Below are positions 20,261 through 28,567 of a stretch of 29,897 bases of DNA, piece after piece (the first letter of the stretch is position 1; every line of letters starts with the position of its first letter). The notes under the pieces were generated by a model. That model had not been told where the DNA came from. It did no database searches and worked only from the letters and a program-made list of their open reading frames with translations. The stretch is from positions 1-29,897 of IMG/VR virus record IMGVR_UViG_3300043446_001653; one strand, 5' to 3'. The position numbers and the translations under genes were made by a program. Source of the stretch: a virus.

Positions 20261-20841
20261 CAGCCGCTCACCTGCACAGTGTCGATACCGGCTGAGATCA
20301 CCACCGAGCCCACCAGGGTCTCGCCGTAAACCACGGGCACGGGCACACCCTGGCGGCTGGTCTGCTGGATGCCGCTGAAGCTGTAGGACTTGCGCGGATC
20401 TTGGTCAGTGTTGGCGCCAGTGCCGCCGGGCAACGGCCCAGCCTTGGGCACCGGGGTGAGCAGCTGCGCCACGCCGCCAAGCACCAAGCTGGCGCCGACG
20501 CCTACCAGCAGCTGCACGCCGAGCTCGCCGATGCCTGGCACCAATAAGCCGACAGCAAGCAGCGCCACGCCAGCGATAATCCGCCCCACTGCCCCTGCAC
20601 CCTGCAGCACCGGCACGATCTTGATCTGCTGCGCACCAACCGGGTCGTGCAGCTCATCCACGGTCAGGTCGTAGTCGCCCACACTGACCCGATAGTGCTG
20701 GTCAGCCATGTGCCGCTCCAGCTGCGGGAAGTTGGCCACCAAGAAACGCACAGCCTCAGCCGCGCTGGCCACCTCGGCCATGAACTTGCGGCGGCCGAGG
20801 AACTTGGCCAAGCGCCCATAGACACGGATCTCGCGCAGCAT
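20260..20841 (-). CDS. Tail assembly protein (lambda gpI-like)
   Basis: Product of 193 aa starting MLREIRVYGRLAKFLGRRKF, a ubiquitin-like beta-grasp beginning typical of gpI, with EAVRFLVANFPQLERHMADQ and a conserved centre DYDLTVDELHDPVGAQQIKI. Residues about 100-150 hold a hydrophobic Gly-rich stretch (AVGRIIAGVALLAVGLLVPG) with membrane-like character, also known in gpI, followed by GVPVPVVYGETLVGSVVISA. The start at 20841, 8 nt after the gpK stop, is preferred over 20904. gpI is needed for tail tip assembly; its exact action is unknown. Confidence 0.88.
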   Translation of the reverse strand: MLREIRVYGRLAKFLGRRKFMAEVASAAEAVRFLVANFPQLERHMADQHYRVSVGDYDLTVDELHDPVGAQQIKIVPVLQGAGAVGRIIAGVALLAVGLLVPGIGELGVQLLVGVGASLVLGGVAQLLTPVPKAGPLPGGTGANTDQDPRKSYSFSGIQQTSRQGVPVPVVYGETLVGSVVISAGIDTVQVSG

Positions 20842-20849
20842 GGCCTCGC

Positions 20850-21569
20850 TCAGCCTCCGCCCATTGTATTGAAGTTGGGATGCCGAAGCCTGCGGCCCGT
20901 GCACTTCATGAGCCAGCCGCCGTAAAGATCACGGCTGCTGAGCCTGCCGCGGATGTGATGCAGCACCAGCTGGTCGCCGATGTAGACGCCAACGTGGTTG
21001 AGCCCTGGTCCGCTGATGCTCATCAGCAGGGCATCGCCCACCTGCAGCTCCTCATTCTCCTCGAGCTCGCGAAAGCCCGCAGTGCGCCAGCAGCCATCGA
21101 ACATCGGCGCCGCCTCGAAGTCCTCCGGAAGCAGCGGCCGCTCCCAATCTGGGAGCTGCAGGCCGTGCTTTGCCCACCAGTCGCGCGCGAGCGTCCAGCA
21201 GTCGGTCATGCCCCACACCCACTCGCGGCCGATCAGTGGCGCCTGGTAGCCGCAGGGTTCGCAGCTGCCCCATGCTTCGGTCTTTGGGTTGACGATGTGC
21301 CAAGGCAGGCCGCTGCGCTCGCAGCCCACCAGATCGGGCTGGCTGGGTTGTGGCGGGGTGATCGGGTGGCTGTGGACCACCGCGGTAATCTCACCGGCAT
21401 CCTCGGCCGCGGCGTAGTCGCTCGGATCGAGCACAAACTGATCGGTATTGCACGCCAGGTTGCGGCACGGCCAGTAACGCTCGCGGCCTTTGACCACCAC
21501 CACCAAGCCGCAGGCTTCGCGAGGATCTTCCGCCTTGGCGTGTTCCAGTGCTGCAGCGCGCCAGCTCAT
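20850..21569 (-). CDS. Tail tip assembly peptidase (lambda gpK-like: JAMM plus NlpC/P60)
   Basis: Product of 239 aa with two domains. N-terminal Mov34/JAB metalloprotease: E18 in EACGL and HSHP-x6-S-x2-D (H66, H68, S76, D79). C-terminal NlpC/P60 hydrolase: catalytic Cys in TDCWTL (C124), His in NHVGVYIGD (H192) and the third polar residue near LVLHHI (H204). Both active sites look intact. In lambda-like phages gpK joins the tail tip and helps DNA pass the cell wall. ATGA overlap with gpL upstream and 8-nt spacing to gpI place it in the standard order. Confidence 0.95.
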   Translation of the reverse strand: MSWRAAALEHAKAEDPREACGLVVVVKGRERYWPCRNLACNTDQFVLDPSDYAAAEDAGEITAVVHSHPITPPQPSQPDLVGCERSGLPWHIVNPKTEAWGSCEPCGYQAPLIGREWVWGMTDCWTLARDWWAKHGLQLPDWERPLLPEDFEAAPMFDGCWRTAGFRELEENEELQVGDALLMSISGPGLNHVGVYIGDQLVLHHIRGRLSSRDLYGGWLMKCTGRRLRHPNFNTMGGG

Positions 21570-22246
21570 GCGAGGAACGTCCCGACGCCAGGGAAGGAGC
21601 CGAACGGCAGCTCAGCGTTGCCGCCGAAATGTGCTTTGCAGGCGTCGAGCGTCTTGTCGCAGGTGGGCAGCCCGCCGTTGTAGCCACACTCCGCCGACTT
21701 GTAGACCCACTGGCAGATATTGGCGATGCACTGCCGCTTCGGCGCCCGCACGCCGGCGAGGTCGAACGCTGCCGCCAGCTCAAACTCCACCACGTCGCGG
21801 GTCTCAGCCGTCTTGCGGTCGATGTAGTAGATCTCGCGAGGGAACTCGGCTGTCGGGTCCGGTGTGCCGTAGGGGTTGACGCTGCCGGAAAAATTCACCG
21901 CATCGATGTAGCGCGCCAGCGTGCGAATCCGCGTCACCTTGGCGCCCTCTAAGCCATCCGGCAGAGTCAGCAGCAATGCGGTGATGGTGCCCAGGATGTT
22001 GCTGCAGCGGATCTTAGGCCGCGGCAGCTGGCCGTTGCCGCTGTACTCAAAGCCGTCCGCCTCAATCGGAAAACGCAGATACTCATTGCCGGCCCAGATC
22101 AGCGCGCCGTTGTTGTTCAGGTTGGTGCCGGCATGAAAGCGAAAGGTCTCGCTTGTGCCGTGCTGCGTGGTGTTGAGCTCCAGCTCGAATAGCTCGATGA
22201 CTGCGCTCGGCGCAACAGCCTGCAGATCAGAGACTGGAACTGTCAC
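21566..22246 (-). CDS. Minor tail protein (lambda gpL-like, Fe-S)
   Basis: Product of 226 aa. The C-terminal third has four Cys in the gpL pattern ([32 protein letters not shown]), where lambda gpL is known to bind an iron-sulphur cluster. Other family landmarks are VIELFELEL at the N-terminus and a conserved region around [19 protein letters not shown]. It forms part of the tail tip complex with J, I and K. ATGA overlaps with M and K support operon translation. Confidence 0.93.
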   Translation of the reverse strand: MTVPVSDLQAVAPSAVIELFELELNTTQHGTSETFRFHAGTNLNNNGALIWAGNEYLRFPIEADGFEYSGNGQLPRPKIRCSNILGTITALLLTLPDGLEGAKVTRIRTLARYIDAVNFSGSVNPYGTPDPTAEFPREIYYIDRKTAETRDVVEFELAAAFDLAGVRAPKRQCIANICQWVYKSAECGYNGGLPTCDKTLDACKAHFGGNAELPFGSFPGVGTFLA

Positions 22247-22578
22247 GGCTCAAACACCTCCCGAAAGGTGGCCTGAATCTGGTTGTTGTTGCAGTTGCTC
22301 AGCGTCACCTGCCATTCCTCGCACACATACTTGCCGGCCGTACCGCGTGGCGGGGTCCAGTCGAAGGCCTCCACACCGCCGCGTGCCTCAAGAAAAGCGG
22401 CGATGCTGTCGCGCTCGGTGTCGTCGCGATTGGCGAAAGTGAGGCTCCACTCCTTCGGATCGGTGTGCAGGCCGAAGCGCACACGTTGCTCGTAGCCGTC
22501 GCCAGCTTGGAACTTGCGCACCCGAGGCTTGCTGCTCTCGGTGGCGTCGAAGCTGGGGGTGAAGGTGAAGGTCGCCAT
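22243..22578 (-). CDS. Minor tail protein (lambda gpM-like)
   Basis: Product of 111 aa, full length for the phage minor tail (gpM) family: a beta-rich start MATFTFTPSFDATESSKPRV, RKFQAGDGYEQRVRFGL, then WSLTFANRDDTERDSIAAFL and FDWTPPRG. gpM binds at the tip end during lambda tail assembly. Located between tape measure and L as expected, 3 nt after the tape-measure stop, with ATGA overlap to L. Confidence 0.92.
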   Translation of the reverse strand: MATFTFTPSFDATESSKPRVRKFQAGDGYEQRVRFGLHTDPKEWSLTFANRDDTERDSIAAFLEARGGVEAFDWTPPRGTAGKYVCEEWQVTLSNCNNNQIQATFREVFEP

Positions 22579-22581
22579 CGG

Positions 22582-24783
22582 TTACGCCGCCAACAGGCCG
22601 CCAGGCCGCTTCTGCCTGACCAATTCTGCCTGCACCGCCTGCGAGATGGCGCGGCCGAGCTGCTCGCCTTGCCCGCCGTTGCCCTGCACGCTGGTGCCCT
22701 TGGCGTCCACGTTCACCACCACGCTGGTGCCGCCACCGCCTGCCACGCCGAGCTTGCCGTCGCGGCCGCGCTTCAGCGGGATGATCGCCTCAGGGCCAGC
22801 TTCGCCCATCAGGCCCAGCCGGCCTGCGCCGCCGTTGGCGAACTTGAACAGGGTGGGGCTGTTGACGACGCCGTTGGTGAAGGTGCCGCCGTTGGCGAAC
22901 AGGCCGCCAGGGAATAGCTTGCCGCCGGAGAGCGCACCAGCTCCGCTCAGGTTGGCGTTGGCGCTGGCCAGCGGTCCACCAGGGAGCAGGCTCTGGATGA
23001 ACTGCAGGATCGGCGCGATGATCAGCATTCGCGTCACCATCCGCGTCAGATCGTTGATGATCGACAGCGCGAAATCCTTGAAGCTGAACTTGCCTGTCGT
23101 CGTCAGGCTGACGATCGCATCTTCCAGCCCTTGGAAGGCATTCTGCGCCACGTTGCTGATGTTTTCAGCCAGCGACCCGATGCCTACTAGGTAGGTGGTG
23201 ATGCCATCGCGTGCGCCACGGATGGCCCCCTGTTGGGCCTCCGCAGCATCGGTGAACTCAAGCAGGCCGATCGCAGCCTCAGCCGCGCGGTCGCCAATCT
23301 CCTTCAGGCCCTGCTGATACTCCTTGTCCGCCAGCGCGACGTTGCCCTCTGAGATCGCGTTGATCAGATCCTCATACGGCTTAATGTCGATCTGGCCGCC
23401 GGCCTCATTGATCTCCAGCGCCAGCTTCACCACGTCGCGGGTCAGCTCATCGACCAGCCGGTTGTTCTCGATGATCGCCTCATTGCGGCGTAGCGCCAGC
23501 TTCTCAAACTCATTGGCGCCGACGCCTGCGTAGGCGTTGTTGAGATCCTCCACGCTTTGGCGCAGCTGCTGCTGCAGATCGAGAGCACGCTGGCCGAGAT
23601 CGCGCCGGCGCTCCTCAAGACGCTCCTGTTCCTTGGCTGCACGCTTGGCCGCGGCCTCGGCCTTCTTGGCAGCCGCTTCTGGATCAGATGCGCGCCCAGG
23701 CAGCAATGCTGGGATCGGCCGCGGTGTTGTCCGTGTCGGCCTATCGATCTTCTGGAACTCAGGCTGTTGCTGCAGCAGCCTGATGAAGTTCTGGGTGTCG
23801 AAGCCAAAGCCCAGGAAGCCAGGCCCAGCCTGCTGCTGCAGCTGACGACGGCGCGCCTCACCGATAATGCGATCGAGCGCCTCAGGGCCACCGAACGGCA
23901 GCTTGCCTGCCTTGATTGCAGCCCTAGTGTCCGCCTCCTGCGGTCCGTTAATCGCAGTCTTAATCGCTAGGTTGATCGTGTCGAGGATGTTGATCGCATA
24001 GTCCAAGATCGCCTTTATCGCAGGCGCAAGGATGTTGCCCAGCGTCTGCGATAGTGCCGTGATGTTGTCTTTGAGCGTGCTGAACTTGCCGTTCAGCGTG
24101 TCGCTCTGAGCGATCGCACCGTCTGCGTATTTGCCGCCGGCATCCGTCAGCCGCTCGATCGCCAGCTCAACAGCCTCGGCACTGATCCGTCCATCTTCCA
24201 GAGCCTTGGTGAACTCTTGGCCCTGCAGCTTATACATCCGCTGCAGCTCTTCAGATAGCGCCACGCCGCGCTCTTGGAACTGAAGCAGCTCCTCACCCTG
24301 CAGTCGCCCCTTGGCCACAACTTGCCCGTAGGCAGTCGCAAGCTCCGTCAGGTTGGCGCCAGTTGCACCAGCCACGTCGCCAAGGTTTTTCACAACCTCA
24401 ACAACACGCACGGACTCGATGCCGAATGCGTTTAGGCGCTTGGCTGTCTCGATCAGCTCCGTCGACTCAAACGGAGTTGCTGCTCCATAGGACTGCAGCT
24501 CCCTAATAATCTGAGACGCCTGCTTTGCGCTGCCGGTCAGAACCTCCAAGCTCTTGGCTTGGCTTTGCAGTGTGGCGGTATCACCGAAGATCTTGGTGAA
24601 GATGACGCCGCCGCCGACCAGGCCAATCAGGCCGCCGATGCCGCCGCGCAACCCAGCCATCGCTAGGTTCAGGTTTTTGACGCGCCCCTCGACGCCCTGC
24701 ATCGAGTTGCCGAGCCGGCGGATGTTGTTCTCGCCCTGAACGTCGGCTCTGATGCGAAGCAGCGCCTGGAGGTTCATCGCCAT
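22582..24783 (-). CDS. Tail tape measure protein
   Basis: Product of 733 aa. The N-terminal 1-300 resembles the lambda-family TMP domain (LEVLTGSAKQASQIIRELQS, AATPFESTELIETAKRLNAF, VVKNLGDVAGATGANLTELA). The middle has long charged helices (about 370-500, including KKAEAAAKRAAKEQERLEER) and the C-terminus a Gly-rich end with FANGGAGRLGLMGEAGPEAI typical of these proteins. Using the general rule of roughly 1.5 angstroms of tail per residue, the tail would be around 110 nm long. Starts one nucleotide after the G/T frame; an alternative ATG lies two codons in. Confidence 0.96.
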   Translation of the reverse strand: MAMNLQALLRIRADVQGENNIRRLGNSMQGVEGRVKNLNLAMAGLRGGIGGLIGLVGGGVIFTKIFGDTATLQSQAKSLEVLTGSAKQASQIIRELQSYGAATPFESTELIETAKRLNAFGIESVRVVEVVKNLGDVAGATGANLTELATAYGQVVAKGRLQGEELLQFQERGVALSEELQRMYKLQGQEFTKALEDGRISAEAVELAIERLTDAGGKYADGAIAQSDTLNGKFSTLKDNITALSQTLGNILAPAIKAILDYAINILDTINLAIKTAINGPQEADTRAAIKAGKLPFGGPEALDRIIGEARRRQLQQQAGPGFLGFGFDTQNFIRLLQQQPEFQKIDRPTRTTPRPIPALLPGRASDPEAAAKKAEAAAKRAAKEQERLEERRRDLGQRALDLQQQLRQSVEDLNNAYAGVGANEFEKLALRRNEAIIENNRLVDELTRDVVKLALEINEAGGQIDIKPYEDLINAISEGNVALADKEYQQGLKEIGDRAAEAAIGLLEFTDAAEAQQGAIRGARDGITTYLVGIGSLAENISNVAQNAFQGLEDAIVSLTTTGKFSFKDFALSIINDLTRMVTRMLIIAPILQFIQSLLPGGPLASANANLSGAGALSGGKLFPGGLFANGGTFTNGVVNSPTLFKFANGGAGRLGLMGEAGPEAIIPLKRGRDGKLGVAGGGGTSVVVNVDAKGTSVQGNGGQGEQLGRAISQAVQAELVRQKRPGGLLAA

Positions 24784-24784
24784 G

Positions 24785-25102
24785 TCAGCTGCTCCTATTG
24801 ATGCTCAGTAACGCCGCGGCTTCCATCACCTGCAGATCCTCCAGCAGCGCGCGCGGGTCTTTCACTTCGTACAGTCTAAGGAGCCACGCCACAGCCCCAT
24901 AATCGAGGCCCAGCAGGCCGCTCATGGTGGTCCGCCACTGTGTCTGCAGGCGTAGGAACATCTCCACCGCTGGCCAGTTCTCCTCAAGCACCTCGAAGTC
25001 CTCCGGCGGCAGTTCCGGCATCACAATGCCAAGGGCGGCCGCGTCTGCTTCCGTTTCATCCACCACGCCGCCGCTTGCCCAGTGCTCGGCGGCCTCGATC
25101 AG
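24785..25102 (-). CDS. Tail assembly chaperone, T frame (lambda GT-like extension)
   Basis: Open frame of 105 codons after the slip site, matching the DUF1799-like second half of tail chaperones: GGVVDETEADAAALGIVMPE, then EVLEENWPAVEMFLRLQTQW and LDYGAVAWLLRLYEVKDP. It is expressed as a -1 fusion to the G frame (225458-style join is not needed; the fused product spans 25458 to 24785, about 224 aa). A GTG at 25066 is the only ordinary start in this frame, but fusion is the expected mode. The GT fusion binds the tape measure and recruits tail tube subunits in lambda. Confidence 0.84.
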   Translation of the reverse strand: MIEAAEHWASGGVVDETEADAAALGIVMPELPPEDFEVLEENWPAVEMFLRLQTQWRTTMSGLLGLDYGAVAWLLRLYEVKDPRALLEDLQVMEAAALLSINRSS

Positions 25103-25108
25103 TTTTTT
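25067..25108 (-). other. -1 programmed frameshift signal of the tail chaperones
   Basis: A AAA AAC (25108-25102) lies directly before the TGA of the G frame, read as XXXYYYZ in that frame. An 8-nt spacer (25101-25094) is followed by a stem GCCGCC (25093-25088) / GGCGGC (25072-25067). Slipping back one base enters the T frame. Such a site between these two genes is a conserved feature of lambda-like and other long-tailed phages. Confidence 0.78.
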
Positions 25109-25458
25109 CGCTTGGCTCCCTTGATGCTGTCCATGTAAGCCTTCAGGACAGCAACAGCGAGGAAGGGCACCTCTAGCAGCTGCTCCAGTGCCTTCTGGCT
25201 GTAGGGGATCTCCTTGCCGTCATCGCCGGTCACACCGGACCAGCCGACCAGCACCTCAGCAGCAATCTCATTCAGTCGATCGAGATCGCCCAGATCCTCC
25301 AGCTTCATCATCTCGGCCACCATCGGACCGATCTTGCTCTGCGGTAGGCGTTTGAACTCACCGTCGAATGTTTGCCGCTCGTGCCGGCCACCATCGACGG
25401 GGAGATCGAAGGCAACCGGCCAGATGTAGGTGTCGGACTGCTTGAGAACAAACGCCAT
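25099..25458 (-). CDS. Tail assembly chaperone, G frame (lambda gpG-like)
   Basis: Product of 119 aa. Begins MAFVLKQSDTYIWPVAFDLP and has charged helices (IGPMVAEMMKLEDLGDLDRL, EVLVGWSGVTGDDGKEIPYS) followed by ALEQLLEVPFLAVAVLKAYM. Related phage proteins carry the GWSGV-like motif and the same end. It works with the GT fusion as a chaperone for the tape measure and is not expected in the finished virion. The last codons AAA AAC form the slippery site. It is 12 nt after the tail tube stop. Confidence 0.86.
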   Translation of the reverse strand: MAFVLKQSDTYIWPVAFDLPVDGGRHERQTFDGEFKRLPQSKIGPMVAEMMKLEDLGDLDRLNEIAAEVLVGWSGVTGDDGKEIPYSQKALEQLLEVPFLAVAVLKAYMDSIKGAKRKN

Positions 25459-25470
25459 GCAGGGCTCCTA

Positions 25471-26400
25471 TCAGGTGAAAGCGAGGCTCAGTTCATCATT
25501 GCCCGCCGTGGTCGGAGTGGCAACGTAGGGAATGCTCAGCATCTGCACGCCATCTTGATCCGCATAGGACGGGTTGGTGATGTCGCACTGTGCAGCCGTA
25601 AAGGTGACACGGTTGCCGGCGGTGGTGCCGTGCTGGAAGGTGAGGTTACCGGTTGTCTCGGTCTGGGCGATGTTGAAGAAGTCCTTGGTTGCCAGGGCAG
25701 GAGCCTCGATCACCACAGTGCCGCTGGGTGCGCGGTTGGTGATCAGCACCTCCTTCGTGCAACCCACCAGCTCGCGGTAGATGGTCTCATTGGCCATGTC
25801 GAAGCTCACCGACTGGAGGCAGCCGGCATAGCTGAAGAACTGGAACGCCGAGGTGTTGCCCTGCTTGAAGATCAGCGGGCTGGCCTGGTTGCTGTAGGTG
25901 ACGCTCGGCTGTGCGGTGTCGGTCGGTGCGTTGTAGACGCCCACCATCGTGAAATCGAGGGTAGGGATCTGACCCACTTCACCATTCAGCGTGAAGGTGC
26001 CGCGGCAGCCGGTCAGGATGTGGCGGATGCCGTCGTTGTTGAAGTAGATCGTGGCCGAGCTGAAGCTGCTGCTCACCGGCGCATAGGTGACGCTGGTGCT
26101 GGCCACGATCGTCTCGCTCAGGCCAGCAGCTTGCAGCAGCGCGCCATAACGAGGTGCAGTGCCAGCGGTGCCAGAACCAGCTAGCTCCACCTGAAAGGTG
26201 ATGCTCACGCGGCTGTTGGCCAGCAGCTGCGGGCTGTTGCCAAGGTAGGGGCGGATCAGGTCGCGGCTGACCACATCAGCCTCGATCGGGGTGATCTCAA
26301 GGTTGCGGACCAGCAGAGCGTCGGAACCGGCAGGGCTGCTGTCGGTGCCGTAGGTGCTCTCCTTCTTAACCTGGATGAGTCTCTTGCGTGTCAGAGCCAT
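25471..26400 (-). CDS. Major tail tube protein
   Basis: Product of 309 aa, directly before the tail chaperone pair, the position of lambda V. The sequence is beta-rich with repeated V/T/S strands and landmarks such as MALTRKRLIQVKKESTYGTD, VVSRDLIRPYLGN and RVSITFQVEL, resembling phage tail tube families with an N-terminal beta barrel. The tail region after about 200 may include an Ig-like or second barrel. It should polymerise around the tape measure to form the tube. The upstream small gene overlaps its start by 35 nt. Confidence 0.85.
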   Translation of the reverse strand: MALTRKRLIQVKKESTYGTDSSPAGSDALLVRNLEITPIEADVVSRDLIRPYLGNSPQLLANSRVSITFQVELAGSGTAGTAPRYGALLQAAGLSETIVASTSVTYAPVSSSFSSATIYFNNDGIRHILTGCRGTFTLNGEVGQIPTLDFTMVGVYNAPTDTAQPSVTYSNQASPLIFKQGNTSAFQFFSYAGCLQSVSFDMANETIYRELVGCTKEVLITNRAPSGTVVIEAPALATKDFFNIAQTETTGNLTFQHGTTAGNRVTFTAAQCDITNPSYADQDGVQMLSIPYVATPTTAGNDELSLAFT

Positions 26401-26533
26401 CGCTCTCTACCTCTGTTGGGGGTTGTGAGGGATTGGCCGGCTCTGTCCGCTCGATGAGCTTCCGTTTGCCGGTTTTCGGGTCCAGCAGGTAAGTCCCGCC
26501 TTGCCCGTGGTATTCGTCCACCATCGTAGCCAT
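26366..26533 (-). CDS. Small hypothetical protein (55 aa) overlapping the tail tube start
   Basis: The ATG overlaps the preceding stop (TAATG). Product begins MATMVDEYHGQGGTYLLDPK and continues TGKRKLIERTEPANPSQPPT, then an acidic end. A short stretch 'HGQGG-YLLDP-TG-R' reads like a conserved phage motif. It overlaps the start of the tail tube gene by 35 nt in another frame. Without this gene, 132 bases between two coupled structural genes would be empty, which supports it. Confidence 0.65.
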   Translation of the reverse strand: MATMVDEYHGQGGTYLLDPKTGKRKLIERTEPANPSQPPTEVESDGSDTQETHPG

Positions 26534-26961
26534 TACGCTGTTGCCAGATTAGTCACACTGGTGCGATAGCGGATCAGGTAATCGCAGCTGATCACGCCTG
26601 CCGGCTGATCTGCTTCCACCATCTCAAAGTTCACACTCACCGGCTGGATGTCGATCGCATAGCCGCCCAGCGTTAGGTCTGCCATCAGCCGGCTGTGCAT
26701 GTTCTCCACGATCGGGTCCGCCTGCTGGTCCGGAATGTTGCCGCGCACGATCACCGCCACACGCACCGTCAGGCTCCAGTCCAGCGTGGGCAGGCTGGTG
26801 TTCTGCTCCGCGGTGTCATTGACCGGTTCCACTACGATCGCCGGGCTCTCCTCACGCGCGATCGGCTCCACACGGCTGCGGTAGATCCGCGTGCCGACGC
26901 CGGTGGTGTTCGTCAGTGCCGTGCGTACTGCGGCAAGGATTGTTTCGCGCTTGGTGGTCAT
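26533..26961 (-). CDS. Tail terminator / minor tail protein (lambda gpU-like position)
   Basis: Product of 142 aa. Begins MTTKRETILAAVRTALTNTT, an N-terminal helix, then beta strands including EESPAIVVEPVNDTAEQNTS and a region LTVRVAVIVRGNIP, similar to phage tail terminator (gpU-like) proteins which open with a helix and a 'I..AV...L' pattern. It should cap the tube when the proper length is reached. Gene order (before tail tube) agrees. TGATG-type overlap with the upstream 91-aa gene and TAATG with the small gene downstream. Confidence 0.75.
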   Translation of the reverse strand: MTTKRETILAAVRTALTNTTGVGTRIYRSRVEPIAREESPAIVVEPVNDTAEQNTSLPTLDWSLTVRVAVIVRGNIPDQQADPIVENMHSRLMADLTLGGYAIDIQPVSVNFEMVEADQPAGVISCDYLIRYRTSVTNLATA

Positions 26962-27236
26962 CAGCAGTCCACCGCGTCGCTGTATTCAAGGTGCGTTTTG
27001 AGCCAGGCATAGCCAATCGCCAGCGGATTGTCGCCGGGCTGCAGTTCGCTAGTGGGCGCAAACATGGTGCGATCCCAAACCGGGCTGGCATCCTCGTTGC
27101 GGGCATCAGCGTTCGCGTAATGCGAAACCTGAATCAGCGTCTGCTCCTTATCGCAACGCATCAGGGTGATGCGGGCGTAGGTATCGGCCATGGGGATGCC
27201 GATGTTGGTTTGAGCCAAGGAAGAGGTCAGAGCCAT
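26961..27236 (-). CDS. Hypothetical protein of the head-tail/tail completion region (91 aa)
   Basis: Begins MALTSSLAQTNIGIPMADTY and contains ARITLMRCDKEQTLIQVSHY and a tail with LAIGYAWLKTHLEYSDAVDC. The beta-rich first half with conserved-looking 'YARI' and 'YAW-KTH' segments appears in small phage tail-region proteins, but I cannot assign a name. An in-frame ATG at residue 16 is possible as start; 27236 lies 2 nt after the fibre-like gene stop. Probably structural or assembly, from position. Confidence 0.72.
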   Translation of the reverse strand: MALTSSLAQTNIGIPMADTYARITLMRCDKEQTLIQVSHYANADARNEDASPVWDRTMFAPTSELQPGDNPLAIGYAWLKTHLEYSDAVDC

Positions 27237-27238
27237 GA

Positions 27239-28567
27239 TCAGTAGGTCATTTCCGTTGTTTCAATCTTCGCTACCCAGCGGATTGTGGTAGCTGCTGCGC
27301 CAGTGACTTCAACTTTAATCCCGCCGTTGGTGGTGTCTGCCGTGACAGCAACAGACCACGTTGCAGCACCAGCGTCGAAATGCGTCATGGTGACTGTAGG
27401 CGTGCCAACCATCGCGGTAGATGCTGCGTTAGCGCCACGCTTAATAGCGCCGTCGATCGTCCAGCGTGCGGTGTTACCTGCTGCCGTAACACCTGCGATC
27501 ACCTCGCCGCTGAAGCTATAAGCGCTGTTGTTGGGGAGGATGACTTGGTTATCAGTGCCGGCACCGCTTCCGTTGCTGCGGAGAATAGTGGCAGTGGCGG
27601 TGGTGGTTTGCGTGGCTAAAACAAGCAATCCTCCTTGACTAACACCACTTGCTGACGCGATTGGCACGCTGCAAGCTGGAAACGCAAAGTATCCTTGAAT
27701 GCTGCGTGTACTGCCGTACCTTCCTCCGGGAATAGTGCTAAATCGCCCATTTGCAGTGTTATTTGATCCACCGCCGACAACGCTAGAAATTAACCCGCTA
27801 GATACATTGTTATCCCCACCCCCCACAAACGAATACTGCCCAGTCGCTGTATTGCTACTACCCCCACACACCGCAGCGTGCGTGCTGGTTTGAGCGGTGT
27901 TGCTCTGACCGCCGCCGACGAAGGAAAAGCTACTAGAGGCGTTGTTACCGTCGCCGCCAGCAATAGCTGTGTAAGTGCCCGAAGCATTGTTAGTGCTACC
28001 AGCCCCTACAAACGAGTAAATGCTAGAAGCAATGTTGCTGATGCCAGCACCAACAAAAGATCCAGTGCCAGACGCAGTATTTTGGCTGCCTCCTGTTATG
28101 ACTGCGCGTAGCCCGCTCGATACCTGAGTCCCAGTATTGCGCAGTTTCTGTAAATCAGTCGCGTAAGCCCCTCGCTTATTGCCACCCGTTGCGGTCCCAT
28201 CCGGCACCTGCGCCAGTGTTGCGCCTGTGCCTTTGGCAACCAGCGCCACGTCAATGTTGGTGTAGCTCGCATCCGTTGCCGTCAGCGCATCGACCGGGAC
28301 TGTGGCATTAGGGCTGGCAGTTTCCTCGCTCTCGACAAAATGTGTCAGCCCGCCGCCACCACCTGCTGTTGCCCACGACAGCACACCAGAACCATCAGTG
28401 CTGAGCACTTGACCGCTGGTGCCATCAGCAGAAGGCAGTGTCCAGATGCGGTTGGTGGTAATGGTGGCAGGAGCCTTGAAGCCGACATAAGCAGACGAAT
28501 CCGCATCAGCCAGCCGCAGCTCGCGTTGTGCGTTGAGCGTTATGTCGGTTTCAAAGACCCGTGACAT
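27239..28567 (-). CDS. Tail fibre / adhesin with YadA-head-like repeats (442 aa)
   Basis: Residues 8-65 (DITLNAQRELRLADADSSAY to DGSGVLSW) form a module also present in the distal fibre at 15602. A glycine hinge (about 69-73) is followed by a stretch with RGAYATDLQKLRNTG and by about eight repeats of 15 residues (155-283) of the style SFVGGG-SNTASG-Y, which resemble the left-handed beta-roll head repeats of trimeric YadA-like adhesins. The C-terminus (about 295-442) is a beta-rich domain. A trimeric fibre or decoration protein is likely. Its ATG overlaps the preceding stop (TGATG). Confidence 0.85.
   Translation of the reverse strand: MSRVFETDITLNAQRELRLADADSSAYVGFKAPATITTNRIWTLPSADGTSGQVLSTDGSGVLSWATAGGGGGLTHFVESEETASPNATVPVDALTATDASYTNIDVALVAKGTGATLAQVPDGTATGGNKRGAYATDLQKLRNTGTQVSSGLRAVITGGSQNTASGTGSFVGAGISNIASSIYSFVGAGSTNNASGTYTAIAGGDGNNASSSFSFVGGGQSNTAQTSTHAAVCGGSSNTATGQYSFVGGGDNNVSSGLISSVVGGGSNNTANGRFSTIPGGRYGSTRSIQGYFAFPACSVPIASASGVSQGGLLVLATQTTTATATILRSNGSGAGTDNQVILPNNSAYSFSGEVIAGVTAAGNTARWTIDGAIKRGANAASTAMVGTPTVTMTHFDAGAATWSVAVTADTTNGGIKVEVTGAAATTIRWVAKIETTEMTY
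27719..28105 (-). repeat. Tandem 15-residue repeats (beta-roll)
   Basis: About eight imperfect repeats of 45 nt encode units such as SFVGAGSTNNASGTY, SFVGGGQSNTAQTST and SFVGGGDNNVSSGLI. The nucleotide repeats have diverged, indicating selection on protein structure rather than recent DNA duplication. Confidence 0.72.

Noticed and set aside
23442-23891. 149-codon minus-strand ORF inside the tape measure gene
   Set aside because: Same strand but different frame from the tape measure, Ser/Arg-rich, without a start context; a shadow frame.
25372-26184. 270-codon plus-strand ORF opposite the tail tube gene
   Set aside because: Mirror frame; position and overlap pattern support only the minus-strand structural gene.
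27719-28105. 45-nt repeats as a CRISPR array
   Set aside because: Repeats are diverged, in frame and encode regular 15-residue protein units; no unique spacers.
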